Below are positions 1 to 9,158 of a DNA stretch of 64,000 bases, one piece after another (positions within the stretch are counted from its first letter, which is position 1; each line of letters starts with the position of its first letter). Source of the stretch: Xanthomarina gelatinilytica (lineage in GTDB: Bacteria > Bacteroidota > Bacteroidia > Flavobacteriales > Flavobacteriaceae); contig NZ_ANLA01000005.1 in NCBI RefSeq assembly GCF_000348685.1, positions 1-64,000 on the forward strand. Direction: 5' to 3'. The notes under the pieces were generated by a model. That model did not search any database. It was not told the DNA's origin and was given only the letters and a program-made list of their open reading frames with translations. A program made the translations under genes and the position numbers.

Positions 1-127
1 GTTTTATTCATTTAGTTTCTCGGTTTTTTACATTAACCACAACTTGGGATATCAACACATTTGTACCTGTTTATAAAAATCCATTAAATCTAAATGTTTC
101 CTCAAATTTATAAAATAAATTTGTTGC

Positions 128-1387
128 ATGTATGCCCTTATAGATTGTAATAATTTTTATGCTTCTTGTGAGAGAGTATTTAACCCATCATTAAATGGTA
201 AGCCAGTTGTGGTTTTATCCAATAATGATGGTTGTGTTATTGCGCGTTCTAATGAGGCCAAAGCATTGGGTATTCCAATGGGCGCACCTGCATTTGAGTA
301 TAAAAAGACATTTGAGAAGTATAATATCAACATTTTTTCTTCCAATTATGCGTTGTATGGTGATATGAGTAGTAGAGTGATGAATCTACTTTCAGAGTTT
401 ACACCGGAAGTTGAAATATACAGTATTGATGAAGCCTTTTTAAAATTTATAGGTTTTGATTTTTTTAATTTCCAAGAGATAGGTCTTCAAATGAAAAGAA
501 GAGTTACCAAAGGAACGGGAATCCCTATAAGTATCGGTTTTGCACCTACAAAAGCCTTGTCTAAGGTTGCTAATAGAATAGCCAAAAAGTTTTCTGAACG
601 CACTAACGGTATCTATGTCATAGATAGTGAAGAAAAAAGGATAAAAGCCTTAAAATGGTTGTCAATAGAGGATGTATGGGGAATAGGGAGAAAGCATGCT
701 AAAAGACTAAAAGCATTGCAAATTTATAACGCCTATCAATTTACGCAACTCTCAGATGACTGGGTACGTAAAAATATGTCGGTTGTTGGTTTACGTCTCA
801 AACACGATTTAGAGGGAAAACCTACTTTAGATTTAGAAACTACGGCAAACAAGAAAATGATAGCAACCACACGTTCATTTGAAGGGATGTTGACATCATA
901 TCAAGATATTAGAGAGCGTGTGTCTACGTTTGCTGTGTCCTGTGCAGAAAAACTTCGTCATCAACAATCACAATGCCATATGCTCATGGTCTTTTTGCAT
1001 ACCAATGGTTTTAGAAAAGATTTACCTCAATACGGTAGAAACATTGTTGTAAAAACCCATTATCCAACCAATTCAAGTATCGATTTAGTTACATATGCAG
1101 AAGTAGGGTTGCAAGCCATTTATAGAGAGGGTTTTCATTATAAAAAAGCAGGTGTTATTGTAATGGGTTTAACCCCAAACAATCAAAAACAATATAGTTT
1201 GTTTACTTCAGAAAATCCAAAGCATGAACCAATAATGAACGTGGTAGATAGACTTAATAAAGCTTATGGTAACAATAAAATTAAGTTTGGTAGTCAGTCA
1301 TTGGGAAGACAATGGAAGATGAAGCAAGAAAAATTATCTCCAAGATATTCAACTAATATACAAGAGATAATTACAATAAACGCATAA
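128..1387 (+). CDS. umuC: Y-family DNA polymerase V catalytic subunit UmuC
   Basis: Error-prone translesion polymerase of the Y family, acting on damaged DNA in the SOS response together with UmuD'. The 419 residues match the usual UmuC length (E. coli about 422). The N-terminus reads [18 protein letters not shown], with catalytic Asp6, and the second metal site is the YSIDEAF motif with Asp101 and Glu102. The palm/fingers region is followed by a helix-hairpin-helix-like stretch ([12 protein letters not shown], about 184-196) and a little-finger region. No umuD is visible in the 127 bp upstream; it may lie outside the window. A perfect TANNTTTG-type element (TAAATTTG, 116-123) ends 4 nt before the ATG, so the message may be almost leaderless. 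Family assignment is certain; the partner is inferred. Confidence 0.96.
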   Translation: MYALIDCNNFYASCERVFNPSLNGKPVVVLSNNDGCVIARSNEAKALGIPMGAPAFEYKKTFEKYNINIFSSNYALYGDMSSRVMNLLSEFTPEVEIYSIDEAFLKFIGFDFFNFQEIGLQMKRRVTKGTGIPISIGFAPTKALSKVANRIAKKFSERTNGIYVIDSEEKRIKALKWLSIEDVWGIGRKHAKRLKALQIYNAYQFTQLSDDWVRKNMSVVGLRLKHDLEGKPTLDLETTANKKMIATTRSFEGMLTSYQDIRERVSTFAVSCAEKLRHQQSQCHMLMVFLHTNGFRKDLPQYGRNIVVKTHYPTNSSIDLVTYAEVGLQAIYREGFHYKKAGVIVMGLTPNNQKQYSLFTSENPKHEPIMNVVDRLNKAYGNNKIKFGSQSLGRQWKMKQEKLSPRYSTNIQEIITINA

Positions 1388-1409
1388 CATAGTCCTAAGT
1401 TTGAACGGC

Positions 1410-2222
1410 TTAGTACTCATATTTTGTTTCAATAATTAAAACTAATACATCATCATGAAACACTCGTCTTTCAATTATATTATTTTTTTTGTCATACTTA
1501 TACTTGAATGAAGTTACTTTTCCCTTAATAGTATCGCTGTTTTTTATCCTAATACTACTTGCCCAAATTGGGTCGTTATTTTTGTTAAATACTGTTTTTG
1601 AATGCCTTAAAAGTACGTCTTTATCATTATAATATTTATAGCTGATTTTGTTTCCGTAATTATCATATTCAATTTCAGATCTATTTTTTTGGTTTCCTTT
1701 ATAATCATACATTGTTGACTCAATTATATTCCATTTTTTATCATATTTATTAATTGAACAAGCTTTAGAAGTACTATCAATACTTTTTTTGTTTAATATT
1801 TCTATTCTGTTTTTTATATCTATGATTGCTTTGCCAGTTGTTTTTTTTCCGTCTTCAATAGTCGTGTTTTCAGTTCTTAAACCATATTTATTGTATTTAT
1901 ATGTAGTTTCACGAATAATAGAGTCTCCTTTAGATATAATAGTCTTTATTATATTTCCTTTTTTATCATAAAAATAACTATAGTTTAATGGTAAAGGTGA
2001 ATAATTTGGTGGTGAGAATGAAAAAGATTTTTTACTCCTTAAATTGTAATCATACAAGGTTACACTTTTAATATCTTTGGTTATAATTTCTATAGTATCC
2101 TTGTAGATAACTTCGTAATCAATTGATTCAACTTTTTTAGGATGACCATATAAGCCATCAAAATTTAAACTTGTACAGCTTGTATACGCTATTAAATAGA
2201 ATATAATTAGAAGTTTTTTCAT
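1410..2222 (-). CDS. Lipoprotein with YD/RHS-like repeats
   Basis: Predicted lipoprotein of 270 aa. The signal peptide MKKLLIIFYLIAYTSC ends in a lipobox with Cys16. The mature part contains several copies of a short pattern of the type Y-x-Y-D-x-x-G-N-x-I (for example YFYDKKGNIIKT, IEYDNYGNKISYKYY, YKYDKKNNIIER), which resembles the YD repeats of RHS-type and related surface proteins. It lies between umuC and the SRAP gene, convergent with the first and divergent from the second with only 36 bp between starts, so the two divergent promoters must overlap. No enzyme motif is visible. A surface-exposed or periplasmic binding role is only inference. Confidence 0.75.
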   Translation of the reverse strand: MKKLLIIFYLIAYTSCTSLNFDGLYGHPKKVESIDYEVIYKDTIEIITKDIKSVTLYDYNLRSKKSFSFSPPNYSPLPLNYSYFYDKKGNIIKTIISKGDSIIRETTYKYNKYGLRTENTTIEDGKKTTGKAIIDIKNRIEILNKKSIDSTSKACSINKYDKKWNIIESTMYDYKGNQKNRSEIEYDNYGNKISYKYYNDKDVLLRHSKTVFNKNNDPIWASSIRIKNSDTIKGKVTSFKYKYDKKNNIIERRVFHDDVLVLIIETKYEY

Positions 2223-2258
2223 TAAGTAATTATATATTTATTCAAATATATTTAATTT

Positions 2259-2996
2259 ATGTGCTTTCACACCTCTCAAACCAAAAAAGTGGTCGCGCTT
2301 GAAAATAAGTTTAAGGTAAAGATTTCCGATAATGCCTTAATAGACTATTTCAATACGCCAAAGTATCACTTAAATGGTTTCGCCCATCCAAACATGCTCG
2401 TTATTCCACAAGAGAGGCCAGACGTTTTGGCACCAGCTGTTTGGGGCATAGTTCCAAATAATAAGAATACAGATGAAATAAAGCCATACTATAAAGAAGC
2501 AGTCAAATATGGAGGAGGTTTAAATGCACGTTCAGAGAAGGTATTTCAGCATTTTATTTATAAGGATTCCATCATGGAGAAACGTTGTATCATTCCAGTT
2601 TCAGGCTTTTTTGAACCCCATGACCAAAACGGGAAAAAGTATCCGTTCCATTTTAAATCTAAAAGCAATGATGTATTGGCATTGGCAGGCTTATATACAG
2701 TAATTGATACATACATCACCTTTACTGTTTTAACAAAAGAAGCATCTCCATTATTCGAGAAAGTGCATAACTCTAAAAAACGTCAGCCAATTATACTTGA
2801 TGAAGATAGAACCCATAATTGGTTATCTGTGGATTTAAGGGCATCGGATATAAAAGATGTTTTAAAGTATCATTACCCAGAAAATGATTTAGAAGTTTAT
2901 CCAGTAAGCAAAGATTTGTTCAATACAAACGTTGATAGTAATATCCCAAGTATCATTGAGCGAGCGTACTATGACGATTTATTGCTTAAAGTATAA
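2259..2996 (+). CDS. SRAP/YedK-family abasic-site-processing protein
   Basis: SOS response-associated peptidase (SRAP, HMCES/YedK family), which forms a covalent crosslink through Cys2 to abasic sites in single-stranded DNA and so protects them. The start is fixed by the family rule that Cys follows the initiator Met (MCFHTSQ). Other conserved sites are visible: Asn89 in GGGLNARSE, Glu119 in the IIPVSGFFEPH motif (usually GFYEW), and His170 in FEKVHNSKKRQPIIL. Length 245 aa is normal. Together with umuC, 0.9 kb away, it suggests a DNA-damage-responsive neighbourhood, although the two are separated by a lipoprotein gene on the other strand. Confidence 0.95.
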   Translation: MCFHTSQTKKVVALENKFKVKISDNALIDYFNTPKYHLNGFAHPNMLVIPQERPDVLAPAVWGIVPNNKNTDEIKPYYKEAVKYGGGLNARSEKVFQHFIYKDSIMEKRCIIPVSGFFEPHDQNGKKYPFHFKSKSNDVLALAGLYTVIDTYITFTVLTKEASPLFEKVHNSKKRQPIILDEDRTHNWLSVDLRASDIKDVLKYHYPENDLEVYPVSKDLFNTNVDSNIPSIIERAYYDDLLLKV

Positions 2997-3037
2997 ACTT
3001 GATTTGTCTTTATTGATGTTTTTTTAAAACCAAAAAG

Positions 3038-3102
3038 CGATTGTCTGAAAAGTGGTTTAGATACCTCATTGTATTCAGCATGACACTTTTTCAGACAGTC
3101 TC
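3038..3102. repeat. REP-like imperfect palindrome
   Basis: The left arm GCGATTGTCTGAAAAGTG and the right arm CACTTTTTCAGACAGTC are nearly complementary, and the intervening sequence (TCATGCTGAATAC when read on the minus strand) resembles the REP-type intergenic palindromes of Bacteroidota genomes. It sits 40 bp after the SRAP stop codon and could also end that transcript. That it belongs to a dispersed family is from memory of such repeats; a copy count needs the whole genome. Confidence 0.6.
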
Positions 3103-3113
3103 TTTTAGTAGTG

Positions 3114-3293
3114 GTTTTTCCAGCACTCACCAAAAAAAACGAGTTTGAGTGGTTGGAACTCTTTGAGGACAACAAGCAAAAAGCTCAAGATTTACAAGCC
3201 TAAATAACCCAAACGGAAAAAGAGATAGACCAGATGGTGTGTGAGTTGCCTGGCTTGACACAGGAGGAAATTAAAATTATTGAGGAGTCTTAA
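3114..3293 (+). pseudogene. Fossil C-terminus of a type IIG (Eco57I/TaqI-like) restriction-modification enzyme
   Basis: On the plus strand an open frame without a start reads KKNEFEWLELFEDNKQKAQ, stops at TAA 3201-3203, and continues in the same frame with EIDQMVCELPGLTQEEIKII and a final stop at 3291-3293. This matches the usual C-terminal tail of type IIG restriction-methylase proteins (target-recognition domain, then an 'EID..V..LYGLTEEEIKI.E' end). Nothing of the nuclease, methylase or upstream target domain remains, so this is a decayed remnant. The REP-like palindrome lies directly upstream and may mark the deletion junction. The neighbouring TonB-receptor gene ends 58 bp further on, on the opposite strand. 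Confidence 0.6.
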
Positions 3294-3350
3294 CTATAAA
3301 CAAGCATGACTATTGTTTTTGATTTTGATGTGATGCATTGCAATACACAT

Positions 3351-5855
3351 CTAAAAAATAAATCGCGCAGACAGGTTTGGGGTAAAATTTAGAGATAATT
3401 CGTTTGTTTCAATAACCGTATCGTCCTTTAGCGTGTAGAATTTATTTATTATGTTTTCGGTGCCAAAAACATTCCAAATAGAGCCGCCAAACTCCCCTTT
3501 AATTTTACTGTTAAGATCAACAGTGTATAAGGCAGAGACATCTGCCCTAAAATAAGAATCTAACCTAGATGAGTTTGTTGACTGAAAATTGATTTCGTTA
3601 TTTACTATTTCATTGCCTTTAACGGGTTCTGTAATAGGCTTGCCTGTATGCCAATTTAGTCCCAACGAAAATTTAAAACTATTTTTAGTGTATGAAGAAC
3701 CAAAGGAGGCAGCATGGGTTATATCGAAATTACTTGGAAATGGATTCTGACTAATAGATTTAAAGGTGTACTTATTATCCATGTAGGAATAGCTTAACCA
3801 TATATTATAATTGGGGAAGGACTTTTTAAGTAGTAAATCCATACCATAAACGCTGTTGGTACCACTTGATTTTTCAAATTGAAATTGGTCTGTAAATCCT
3901 TGGCTTTGCGTAGTAATGCCACTTATGTATTTATAATAAAATTCTGAACTGATAAGAAAACTGTTTTTTGAGTAATTTATACCAAAGGATCCTTGTTTGC
4001 TCTGTATTACTGGAATGGAACTGTTATTGGATAATTGCCAACGTCTTTTTTCCACCCCTAAAAAGTCGTTTTGGAAATTTATTATTTGCGAGGTATTCTG
4101 ACTTTTAAATTCGCCTAATATTTCTACAGAAAAATAGTTCCAAAAGCGATGTGAAAAATTTAAACGAGGTTCCATCAGGCTTTTTTTAAATTTATGGATG
4201 TAGTTATAGCGCAGGCCAAAATTAAGATAGGTTTTTTTATTAGAGCTGATATAGGCCATTTCCGAAAATAGACCATTTGTTCGTAAAACTTCGGAAACCA
4301 ATAGTCTATAAATGGGATTATCCACATCGTCTAAATTGGTGATTTCTGTTTCAACAAATTGGTAGCCCAAGCTTATATTAAACCTGTTATTTATCTTATA
4401 TTTATTAATAAGTTTTAAACTTGATTCAGAAATCTGGTTTTCCTGTAAGAACCGTTGATCTTCAAGCAGGTTTGCATTTGTGGCTTCTAGTTTATAATCG
4501 GTTTCATAAAATTCAACCGATGTATTTATTTTTTCATTCCAGATACGCTCATAAAATAAAGAACCAGCAATACTATTTTGTGTTAGTTTGCTTTCTTTAG
4601 ATCTTTCTAAATTGTCAATTACCGTATTTTCATCGAATACTAATTTATTTGAAGCATTAATAAAATTAAGGCGCAATTTGTCTTTTGGGCTTATTTCATA
4701 GAGCCAGCGCAAGGAAAAATCGTAAAAATCGAAATCTTCATTTGTGTTTAATACATTCGAGGTATTGTTTTCATAATCCGGATTTTGTGTGATTCTTTCA
4801 AAATACCTATTGAAGGTTGGTGTTTTTAAATAATCGTATAAGGATTTTCTTGCAGCAATTTCAACCGAGGACTTGTCGCTAATTTTTAAATCTAAAAACC
4901 CATTTAAATCTACTAAATTGAAACCAATGCTAGCTGTAGTTTTGGGATTTAACTTAGTTTCTGTATTCATTGAAATGGTTCCGGAAATACCATCTGTATA
5001 GGATGCATTTGTTCCATTTTTTATTAAAAGAACATCTTTGGTTATTTGTGGGTTATACAAGGATATGAGACCAAAAAAATGACCAGATTGATACATTTTT
5101 ATACCATCCCAAAGAATTAAGTTTTGATCGTGGGAACCACCTCTAATATTAAGGTTTGTAGCGGTTTCATCTACACTTAAAACACCTGGAAAAGCTTGAA
5201 GTGACAAAAACACATCCGTATCTATAAGTCCAGGTAGGATGTCGAATTTAGAGAAATCTATTTCATAGGTGCCTAAATTGGTTTTTGTGATTCCTGAAGT
5301 AATATAATTTGTTAGGTAAACTTCAGACAACGATTGGATGTTAGGTTCAAGAACTATGTCCATACAGGTTGCTTTTTGAGCTCTATTTGCAGACAGGTTT
5401 AAAGTTTTAAACCCTAATGAACGGATGACTATTCTGTCATTGATGCTTTTTATATCAATTTCAAAATAACCATGTTTATCACTTATAGTTCCAGAAGTTT
5501 TTGTTTGAATGGTAGCTTGTTCAATTGGCAAGCCGTCTTCTTTACTTTTAATGTAGCCACAAAACTTGCCCAAAGGTTTTGTAGTAATAATTATGATGCC
5601 GTTTTCGGAAGAATTGAATTTTAAATCCGTATTATTTTCCAAGTACAACAAGACCTCTTGTAAGCTTAAATTTGAATCTGGAGCTCTAATAAATACTTGG
5701 TCTATATTATCTGGAGCATAATTAAATTGGATGTTGTAACTGTTCTCAATACCCTTAAGAATTATGGATAAAGGGCTTTTGTCTTGAGCCATCATATTAC
5801 AGGTAAAACTCAAAACAAAGCATAAAAGAACCAGTATTCTAATGTTGTGCCCCAT
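3351..5855 (-). CDS. TonB-dependent outer-membrane receptor with STN domain
   Basis: Outer-membrane receptor of 834 aa that takes up an unknown ligand using TonB energy. In order: signal peptide (to about Ala23), an STN (secretin/TonB short N-terminal) signalling domain about 28-95, a CarboxypepD-regulatory-like beta domain about 98-170 (GYIKSKEDGLPIEQATIQT), a plug domain about 205-300 (LNIRGGSHDQNLILWDGI), then a long beta-barrel ending in an aromatic residue (ARFIF). The STN domain and the upstream FecR and sigma genes identify a FecIRA-like transducing receptor. It overlaps the fecR-like gene by 17 bp, so the two are translationally linked. No SusD partner is present. Ligand (siderophore, peptide or glycan) cannot be told. 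Confidence 0.92.
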   Translation of the reverse strand: MGHNIRILVLLCFVLSFTCNMMAQDKSPLSIILKGIENSYNIQFNYAPDNIDQVFIRAPDSNLSLQEVLLYLENNTDLKFNSSENGIIIITTKPLGKFCGYIKSKEDGLPIEQATIQTKTSGTISDKHGYFEIDIKSINDRIVIRSLGFKTLNLSANRAQKATCMDIVLEPNIQSLSEVYLTNYITSGITKTNLGTYEIDFSKFDILPGLIDTDVFLSLQAFPGVLSVDETATNLNIRGGSHDQNLILWDGIKMYQSGHFFGLISLYNPQITKDVLLIKNGTNASYTDGISGTISMNTETKLNPKTTASIGFNLVDLNGFLDLKISDKSSVEIAARKSLYDYLKTPTFNRYFERITQNPDYENNTSNVLNTNEDFDFYDFSLRWLYEISPKDKLRLNFINASNKLVFDENTVIDNLERSKESKLTQNSIAGSLFYERIWNEKINTSVEFYETDYKLEATNANLLEDQRFLQENQISESSLKLINKYKINNRFNISLGYQFVETEITNLDDVDNPIYRLLVSEVLRTNGLFSEMAYISSNKKTYLNFGLRYNYIHKFKKSLMEPRLNFSHRFWNYFSVEILGEFKSQNTSQIINFQNDFLGVEKRRWQLSNNSSIPVIQSKQGSFGINYSKNSFLISSEFYYKYISGITTQSQGFTDQFQFEKSSGTNSVYGMDLLLKKSFPNYNIWLSYSYMDNKYTFKSISQNPFPSNFDITHAASFGSSYTKNSFKFSLGLNWHTGKPITEPVKGNEIVNNEINFQSTNSSRLDSYFRADVSALYTVDLNSKIKGEFGGSIWNVFGTENIINKFYTLKDDTVIETNELSLNFTPNLSARFIF

Positions 5856-6750
5856 AAATTACAATGCTGTTTTTTGAACTCCATTTGTATGATAAATTCA
5901 TAGGCTTTGTAATAGATATAAGCGCATTTTCTATATTGTTATGAGTAAAAGCACCAGAAAACAAACGCTTTAAATTTAATTTTTCTGTAGTAATTTGAAT
6001 GTTGTATTGTCTTTCCAACTCATCAAGAACGTCGCTCAATTCAATATTTTCGAAACTGCTTTTGTTGTTGGACCAATTTGGAGATTTCAAAGTGGTTTGG
6101 GTTTGACTAAAATGACCTTTGTAAATTTTAAATGTATTTCCGGCAACAAGTTGTCTAATAATGGTATCTGAAACTACTTTTACAATCCCTTCATAACATT
6201 GCACTTCAAAATAGTTTTCTCTATTTTTCACATTAAATTCTGTGCCAACAACGGTTATGGTTCCAGTAGTTGTTATTACATTGAATGTTTTTCCTTTGGC
6301 CACTTTAAAATAGGCTTCCCCTTTTAAATTTAAGGCTCTGTTTTCTGACCATTTTTTTTCTTTAAAGCTTATGGTGGTTAACGCATTTAATATTACTTCT
6401 GAATGGTCGGGTAATTCAATAGTAGTTTTTTCGCCTATTTGTGTATTTATAGAGGTAGTTGAATTATAGAAAATAGAAAAATATACGCCTAATGCAATTA
6501 CAAGTATGGCTGCAATTCTCAAAAATGGTTTATACCAATCTATGTTGCGTTTGGTTGTTTTTTGATTTTGATATTCTTTTTTAAATGCTTCAAAATCTTT
6601 TATCTTAATGTGGTTGGATGCTTTAAACAGTTTCGCACTATCAATGATTTTTTGATTAAATATAAAATCATCCTGTTTAGAAAAATGTTCTTTTTCAGAT
6701 TCGGATAATTCATTATTTAACCACTTTTTTAATAAGGTATCTTGATCCAT
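5839..6750 (-). CDS. FecR-family anti-sigma factor / sigma regulator
   Basis: Inner-membrane sigma regulator. I chose Met at 6750 (MDQDTLLKKWLNNELSESE), not the TTG 27 nt upstream, giving 303 aa. Cytoplasmic N-terminal part about 1-80, one membrane segment (FLRIAAILVIALGVYFSIFY, about 78-97), a periplasmic FecR domain (about 100-200, with TTIELPDHSEVILNALTTI), then a DUF4974-type C-terminal domain (FENIELSDVLDELERQYNIQI). It should receive the signal from the STN domain of the downstream receptor and control the sigma factor encoded just upstream (48 bp gap). Family assignment is firm; the signal is unknown. Confidence 0.92.
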   Translation of the reverse strand: MDQDTLLKKWLNNELSESEKEHFSKQDDFIFNQKIIDSAKLFKASNHIKIKDFEAFKKEYQNQKTTKRNIDWYKPFLRIAAILVIALGVYFSIFYNSTTSINTQIGEKTTIELPDHSEVILNALTTISFKEKKWSENRALNLKGEAYFKVAKGKTFNVITTTGTITVVGTEFNVKNRENYFEVQCYEGIVKVVSDTIIRQLVAGNTFKIYKGHFSQTQTTLKSPNWSNNKSSFENIELSDVLDELERQYNIQITTEKLNLKRLFSGAFTHNNIENALISITKPMNLSYKWSSKNSIVIYGAQH

Positions 6751-6798
6751 TAATTTACGTCCTTTTATATATAACAACTCACTTGTAAAAAATCCTGA

Positions 6799-7323
6799 TT
6801 ATTTAATGGAAAAATTTTCCAGTTCCGATTTTAAAATCTTAAAAGCACTATATATCCTATATTCTACAACTTTTTTTGTTACTCCCAACATTTCGGCAAT
6901 TTCACTATGTTTTTTTTCTTCCACCTTATTTAGTAAAAAAGCGACCCGTTGTTCTTCGCTTAACTTTTCCAATGCCTTTTTATAGCCTTCTAAATATTGG
7001 TCTTTTTCAATGACAAACTCTGGCGTTTCATAATTGTGTTGTCTGTGGTCTTCTTGTTGGTATTTTAAAACTACTTTTTGATGCTTGATTTCGTTTAGCA
7101 TTAAGTTGTTTGCAACTTTAAATAGAAAGGCTTTGGCTTTGTCAAGTGTAATTTTTTTGCAGTTATTCCATAATTTAATGAATGCCTCTTGGGCTTTATC
7201 ACTAGGATTATACTGGTTTCCATATTTATAATACAAATAATTGTTTAGGTCTTTAACATGTGTATTGTATATATGTTGAAAGACCATTTCTTGGCAAATA
7301 TTTTCTTTAGGTTCTTTATTCAA
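6799..7323 (-). CDS. ECF sigma factor, FecI-like
   Basis: Extracytoplasmic-function sigma factor of 174 aa. Region 2 includes YKYGNQYNPSDKAQEAFIKLW and AFLFKVANNLMLNEIKHQK; region 4 carries the helix-turn-helix (LSEEQRVAFLLNKVEEKKHSEIAEMLGVTKKVVEYRI). First gene of the sigma-FecR-receptor set. The frame opens with TTG at 7323; the next in-frame ATG (7287) would remove the first 12 residues, and sequence alone does not decide between them. It likely directs transcription of the downstream receptor and perhaps its own operon. Confidence 0.93.
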   Translation of the reverse strand: MNKEPKENICQEMVFQHIYNTHVKDLNNYLYYKYGNQYNPSDKAQEAFIKLWNNCKKITLDKAKAFLFKVANNLMLNEIKHQKVVLKYQQEDHRQHNYETPEFVIEKDQYLEGYKKALEKLSEEQRVAFLLNKVEEKKHSEIAEMLGVTKKVVEYRIYSAFKILKSELENFSIK

Positions 7324-7468
7324 AAAAGTTTGTTTTTCTAAAGTTATAAATAAACGGCATATTATTTAAAAATAGGTATGAATATACTAAAACAAAAAAA
7401 AATCGATAAAATTTCAGGAGTTTTTACAAGTGAGTTGTTTTATTAATAGAAAGCCAAATAATACAAAA

Positions 7469-8539
7469 ATGAACGTATTTAAAATTTTAAGTCTCATCCT
7501 TATTGTTGCATTTAGCATATTAAGTTGTAGAACCGAAGAAACAGAGTTTATAGAAGCGCCTGCTGAAGAGACCATTCAGCCAAACTCTACTGTTGCAAAC
7601 CTTATGAAGCGAACAGCGTCTAATGATGGTTCGGTTGATAATATTATTGATTATGCGAATTGTTTTACAGTTAAGTTACCCATATCAGTTCAAGTAAATG
7701 GTGTTCAATTAGATATCAATACAACAGACGATTATAATGCCATTGAATTTATTTTTGATGAATTCGACGATGATAATGATACTATTGTTATTAGCTATCC
7801 CATTACAATTATTTTCGAAGATTATACAGAAGTTATAGTAAACACTGATTCAGAATTAACAGGTTATGCCAGTCATTGTCTTGGAGAAAATGTGCTTGAT
7901 GATGATATAGAATGTTTAGACTTTATCTATCCTATAAGTGCCTCGGTTTTTAACACCAACAATGAGTTGATTGAAACCGTTTATCTTAACAATGATTACG
8001 ATTTATACCATTTTATAGACCATATAGACCTTGATGATATAGTTAGCTTAAACTTCCCGATTACCGTAGTCCTTTTTGATAATTCACAAATTGTAATACC
8101 TAGTTTAGCTGAGTTGGAACTAGCCATTAACAATTTTTCGGATTCTTGCGATGAAGATGATGATTATGATTTTAATGATGATGATTGTACTAATTGCACA
8201 CCTACGGAATTGGAGTCCATTTTAACCACTTGTTCCAATTGGACTGTAGATAAGTTAGAACGAAATGGAAATGATTATGATGACTATTATAATGGTTATG
8301 CTTTTAACTTTTTCACAGATGGTTCTGTAGCTGTTGATTATTCTGGAGGAACAGATTATGGAACATGGGCTGCTTCCGGTACAGGGAATAACATTCAAGT
8401 TGTTATAGATATCCCTGATTTACCTTACTGTAATAACAACTGGAATTTACACGAAATAGAACAATATTCTGGAGAAACAAAAGTCGATTTCCGTGTAGGA
8501 GGCGATGACAGACTTCGGTATGAAAGTACTTGTAACTAA
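7469..8539 (+). CDS. Acidic lipoprotein with tandem domain and lipocalin-like C-terminus
   Basis: I start at ATG 7469 (MNVFKILSLILIVAFSILSC), a good lipoprotein signal, and not at the in-frame codon 39 nt upstream. The mature protein (about 335 aa) is very rich in Asp. Two segments of about 80-100 aa look duplicated: each goes C-F/L ... LPIS/YPIS-x-V ... ISYPITIIFEDYTEVIV or LNFPITVVLFDNSQIVI ... SxC. After a Cys/Asp-rich linker (DEDDDYDFNDDDCTNC) comes a lipocalin-like domain (CSNWTVDKLERNGND ... YGTWAASGTGNNIQV). It is divergent from the sigma-factor gene. Exported to the envelope; ligand unknown. The many acidic residues could bind divalent cations, which is inference. Confidence 0.78.
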   Translation: MNVFKILSLILIVAFSILSCRTEETEFIEAPAEETIQPNSTVANLMKRTASNDGSVDNIIDYANCFTVKLPISVQVNGVQLDINTTDDYNAIEFIFDEFDDDNDTIVISYPITIIFEDYTEVIVNTDSELTGYASHCLGENVLDDDIECLDFIYPISASVFNTNNELIETVYLNNDYDLYHFIDHIDLDDIVSLNFPITVVLFDNSQIVIPSLAELELAINNFSDSCDEDDDYDFNDDDCTNCTPTELESILTTCSNWTVDKLERNGNDYDDYYNGYAFNFFTDGSVAVDYSGGTDYGTWAASGTGNNIQVVIDIPDLPYCNNNWNLHEIEQYSGETKVDFRVGGDDRLRYESTCN

Positions 8540-8567
8540 AATAAACAATCAATTAAATACAAAAATT

Positions 8568-9044
8568 ATGAAAACAACTTTTTCACATGGAATGATGCTA
8601 CTGCTTAGTGTCTTTTTATTATCATCAACATGCTCACATGACGATGACGACGGGATGCCAAACGACAATAGTGGTCAAATTCAACAAATTGAAAATCAAG
8701 TGGAATCAGGAACCTGGAGAATAACAAGTTATATAGATTCAGGACAAGATGAAACCAACGATTTTACAGGCTATAATTTCTTGTTTGGTTCAAATGGCAC
8801 ACTAACAGCTACTAAAAACGATTTAAGCCAAACAGGTTCTTGGTCTATTACAAACAGTAATAGCAATGATGATAGTAGTAACGATATAGATTTTAATATT
8901 TTCTTCAATGTGCCGGAATCAAACATATTTGAAGATTTAAACGATGATTGGGATATTTTAACCCACACCGATACTATGATAAAGTTACGCGATGTTAGTG
9001 GTGGAAATGGAGGCACAGACACCTTAACATTTGAAAGGAACTAA
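8568..9044 (+). CDS. Small lipoprotein with lipocalin-like domain
   Basis: Predicted lipoprotein of 158 aa starting at ATG 8568; the longer in-frame start at 8505 would overlap the upstream gene and bury the signal peptide. Signal MKTTFSHGMMLLLSVFLLSSTC ends in a lipobox Cys, then an acidic spacer (SHDDDDG). The rest (ESGTWRITSYIDSGQ ... GSWSITNSNSN) has the same plan as the C-terminal domain of the gene just upstream, so the pair probably arose by duplication and shares a transcript (28 bp gap). No catalytic motif. Function unknown. Confidence 0.75.
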   Translation: MKTTFSHGMMLLLSVFLLSSTCSHDDDDGMPNDNSGQIQQIENQVESGTWRITSYIDSGQDETNDFTGYNFLFGSNGTLTATKNDLSQTGSWSITNSNSNDDSSNDIDFNIFFNVPESNIFEDLNDDWDILTHTDTMIKLRDVSGGNGGTDTLTFERN

Positions 9045-9108
9045 AATTGAAAAAGAAGACGCTTAAGTACTCCCCAAATCTTTTACCCAAATAATTTATT
9101 AATAGTAA

Positions 9109-9143
9109 AACTGCTTCAGTTTAACGATGACACTGAAGCAGTT
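9109..9143. terminator. Perfect 12-bp hairpin, probable terminator
   Basis: AACTGCTTCAGT and ACTGAAGCAGTT form a perfect 12-bp stem with an 11-nt loop, 65 bp after the lipoprotein stop and only 15 bp before the next ATG. It is not followed by a long T-run on the plus strand, so it may be a weak terminator or a leader structure of the following gene. Confidence 0.5.
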
Positions 9144-9158
9144 ATTAAAAAGAAAGTT

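Noticed and set aside
2969-3175. 68-codon minus-strand ORF after the SRAP gene
   Set aside because: It lies over the REP-like palindrome and overlaps the SRAP end; repeats of this type often give spurious ORFs.
9109-9143. Riboswitch in front of the OB-fold gene
   Set aside because: Only a single simple hairpin with no conserved riboswitch elements; terminator or leader hairpin is the simpler reading.
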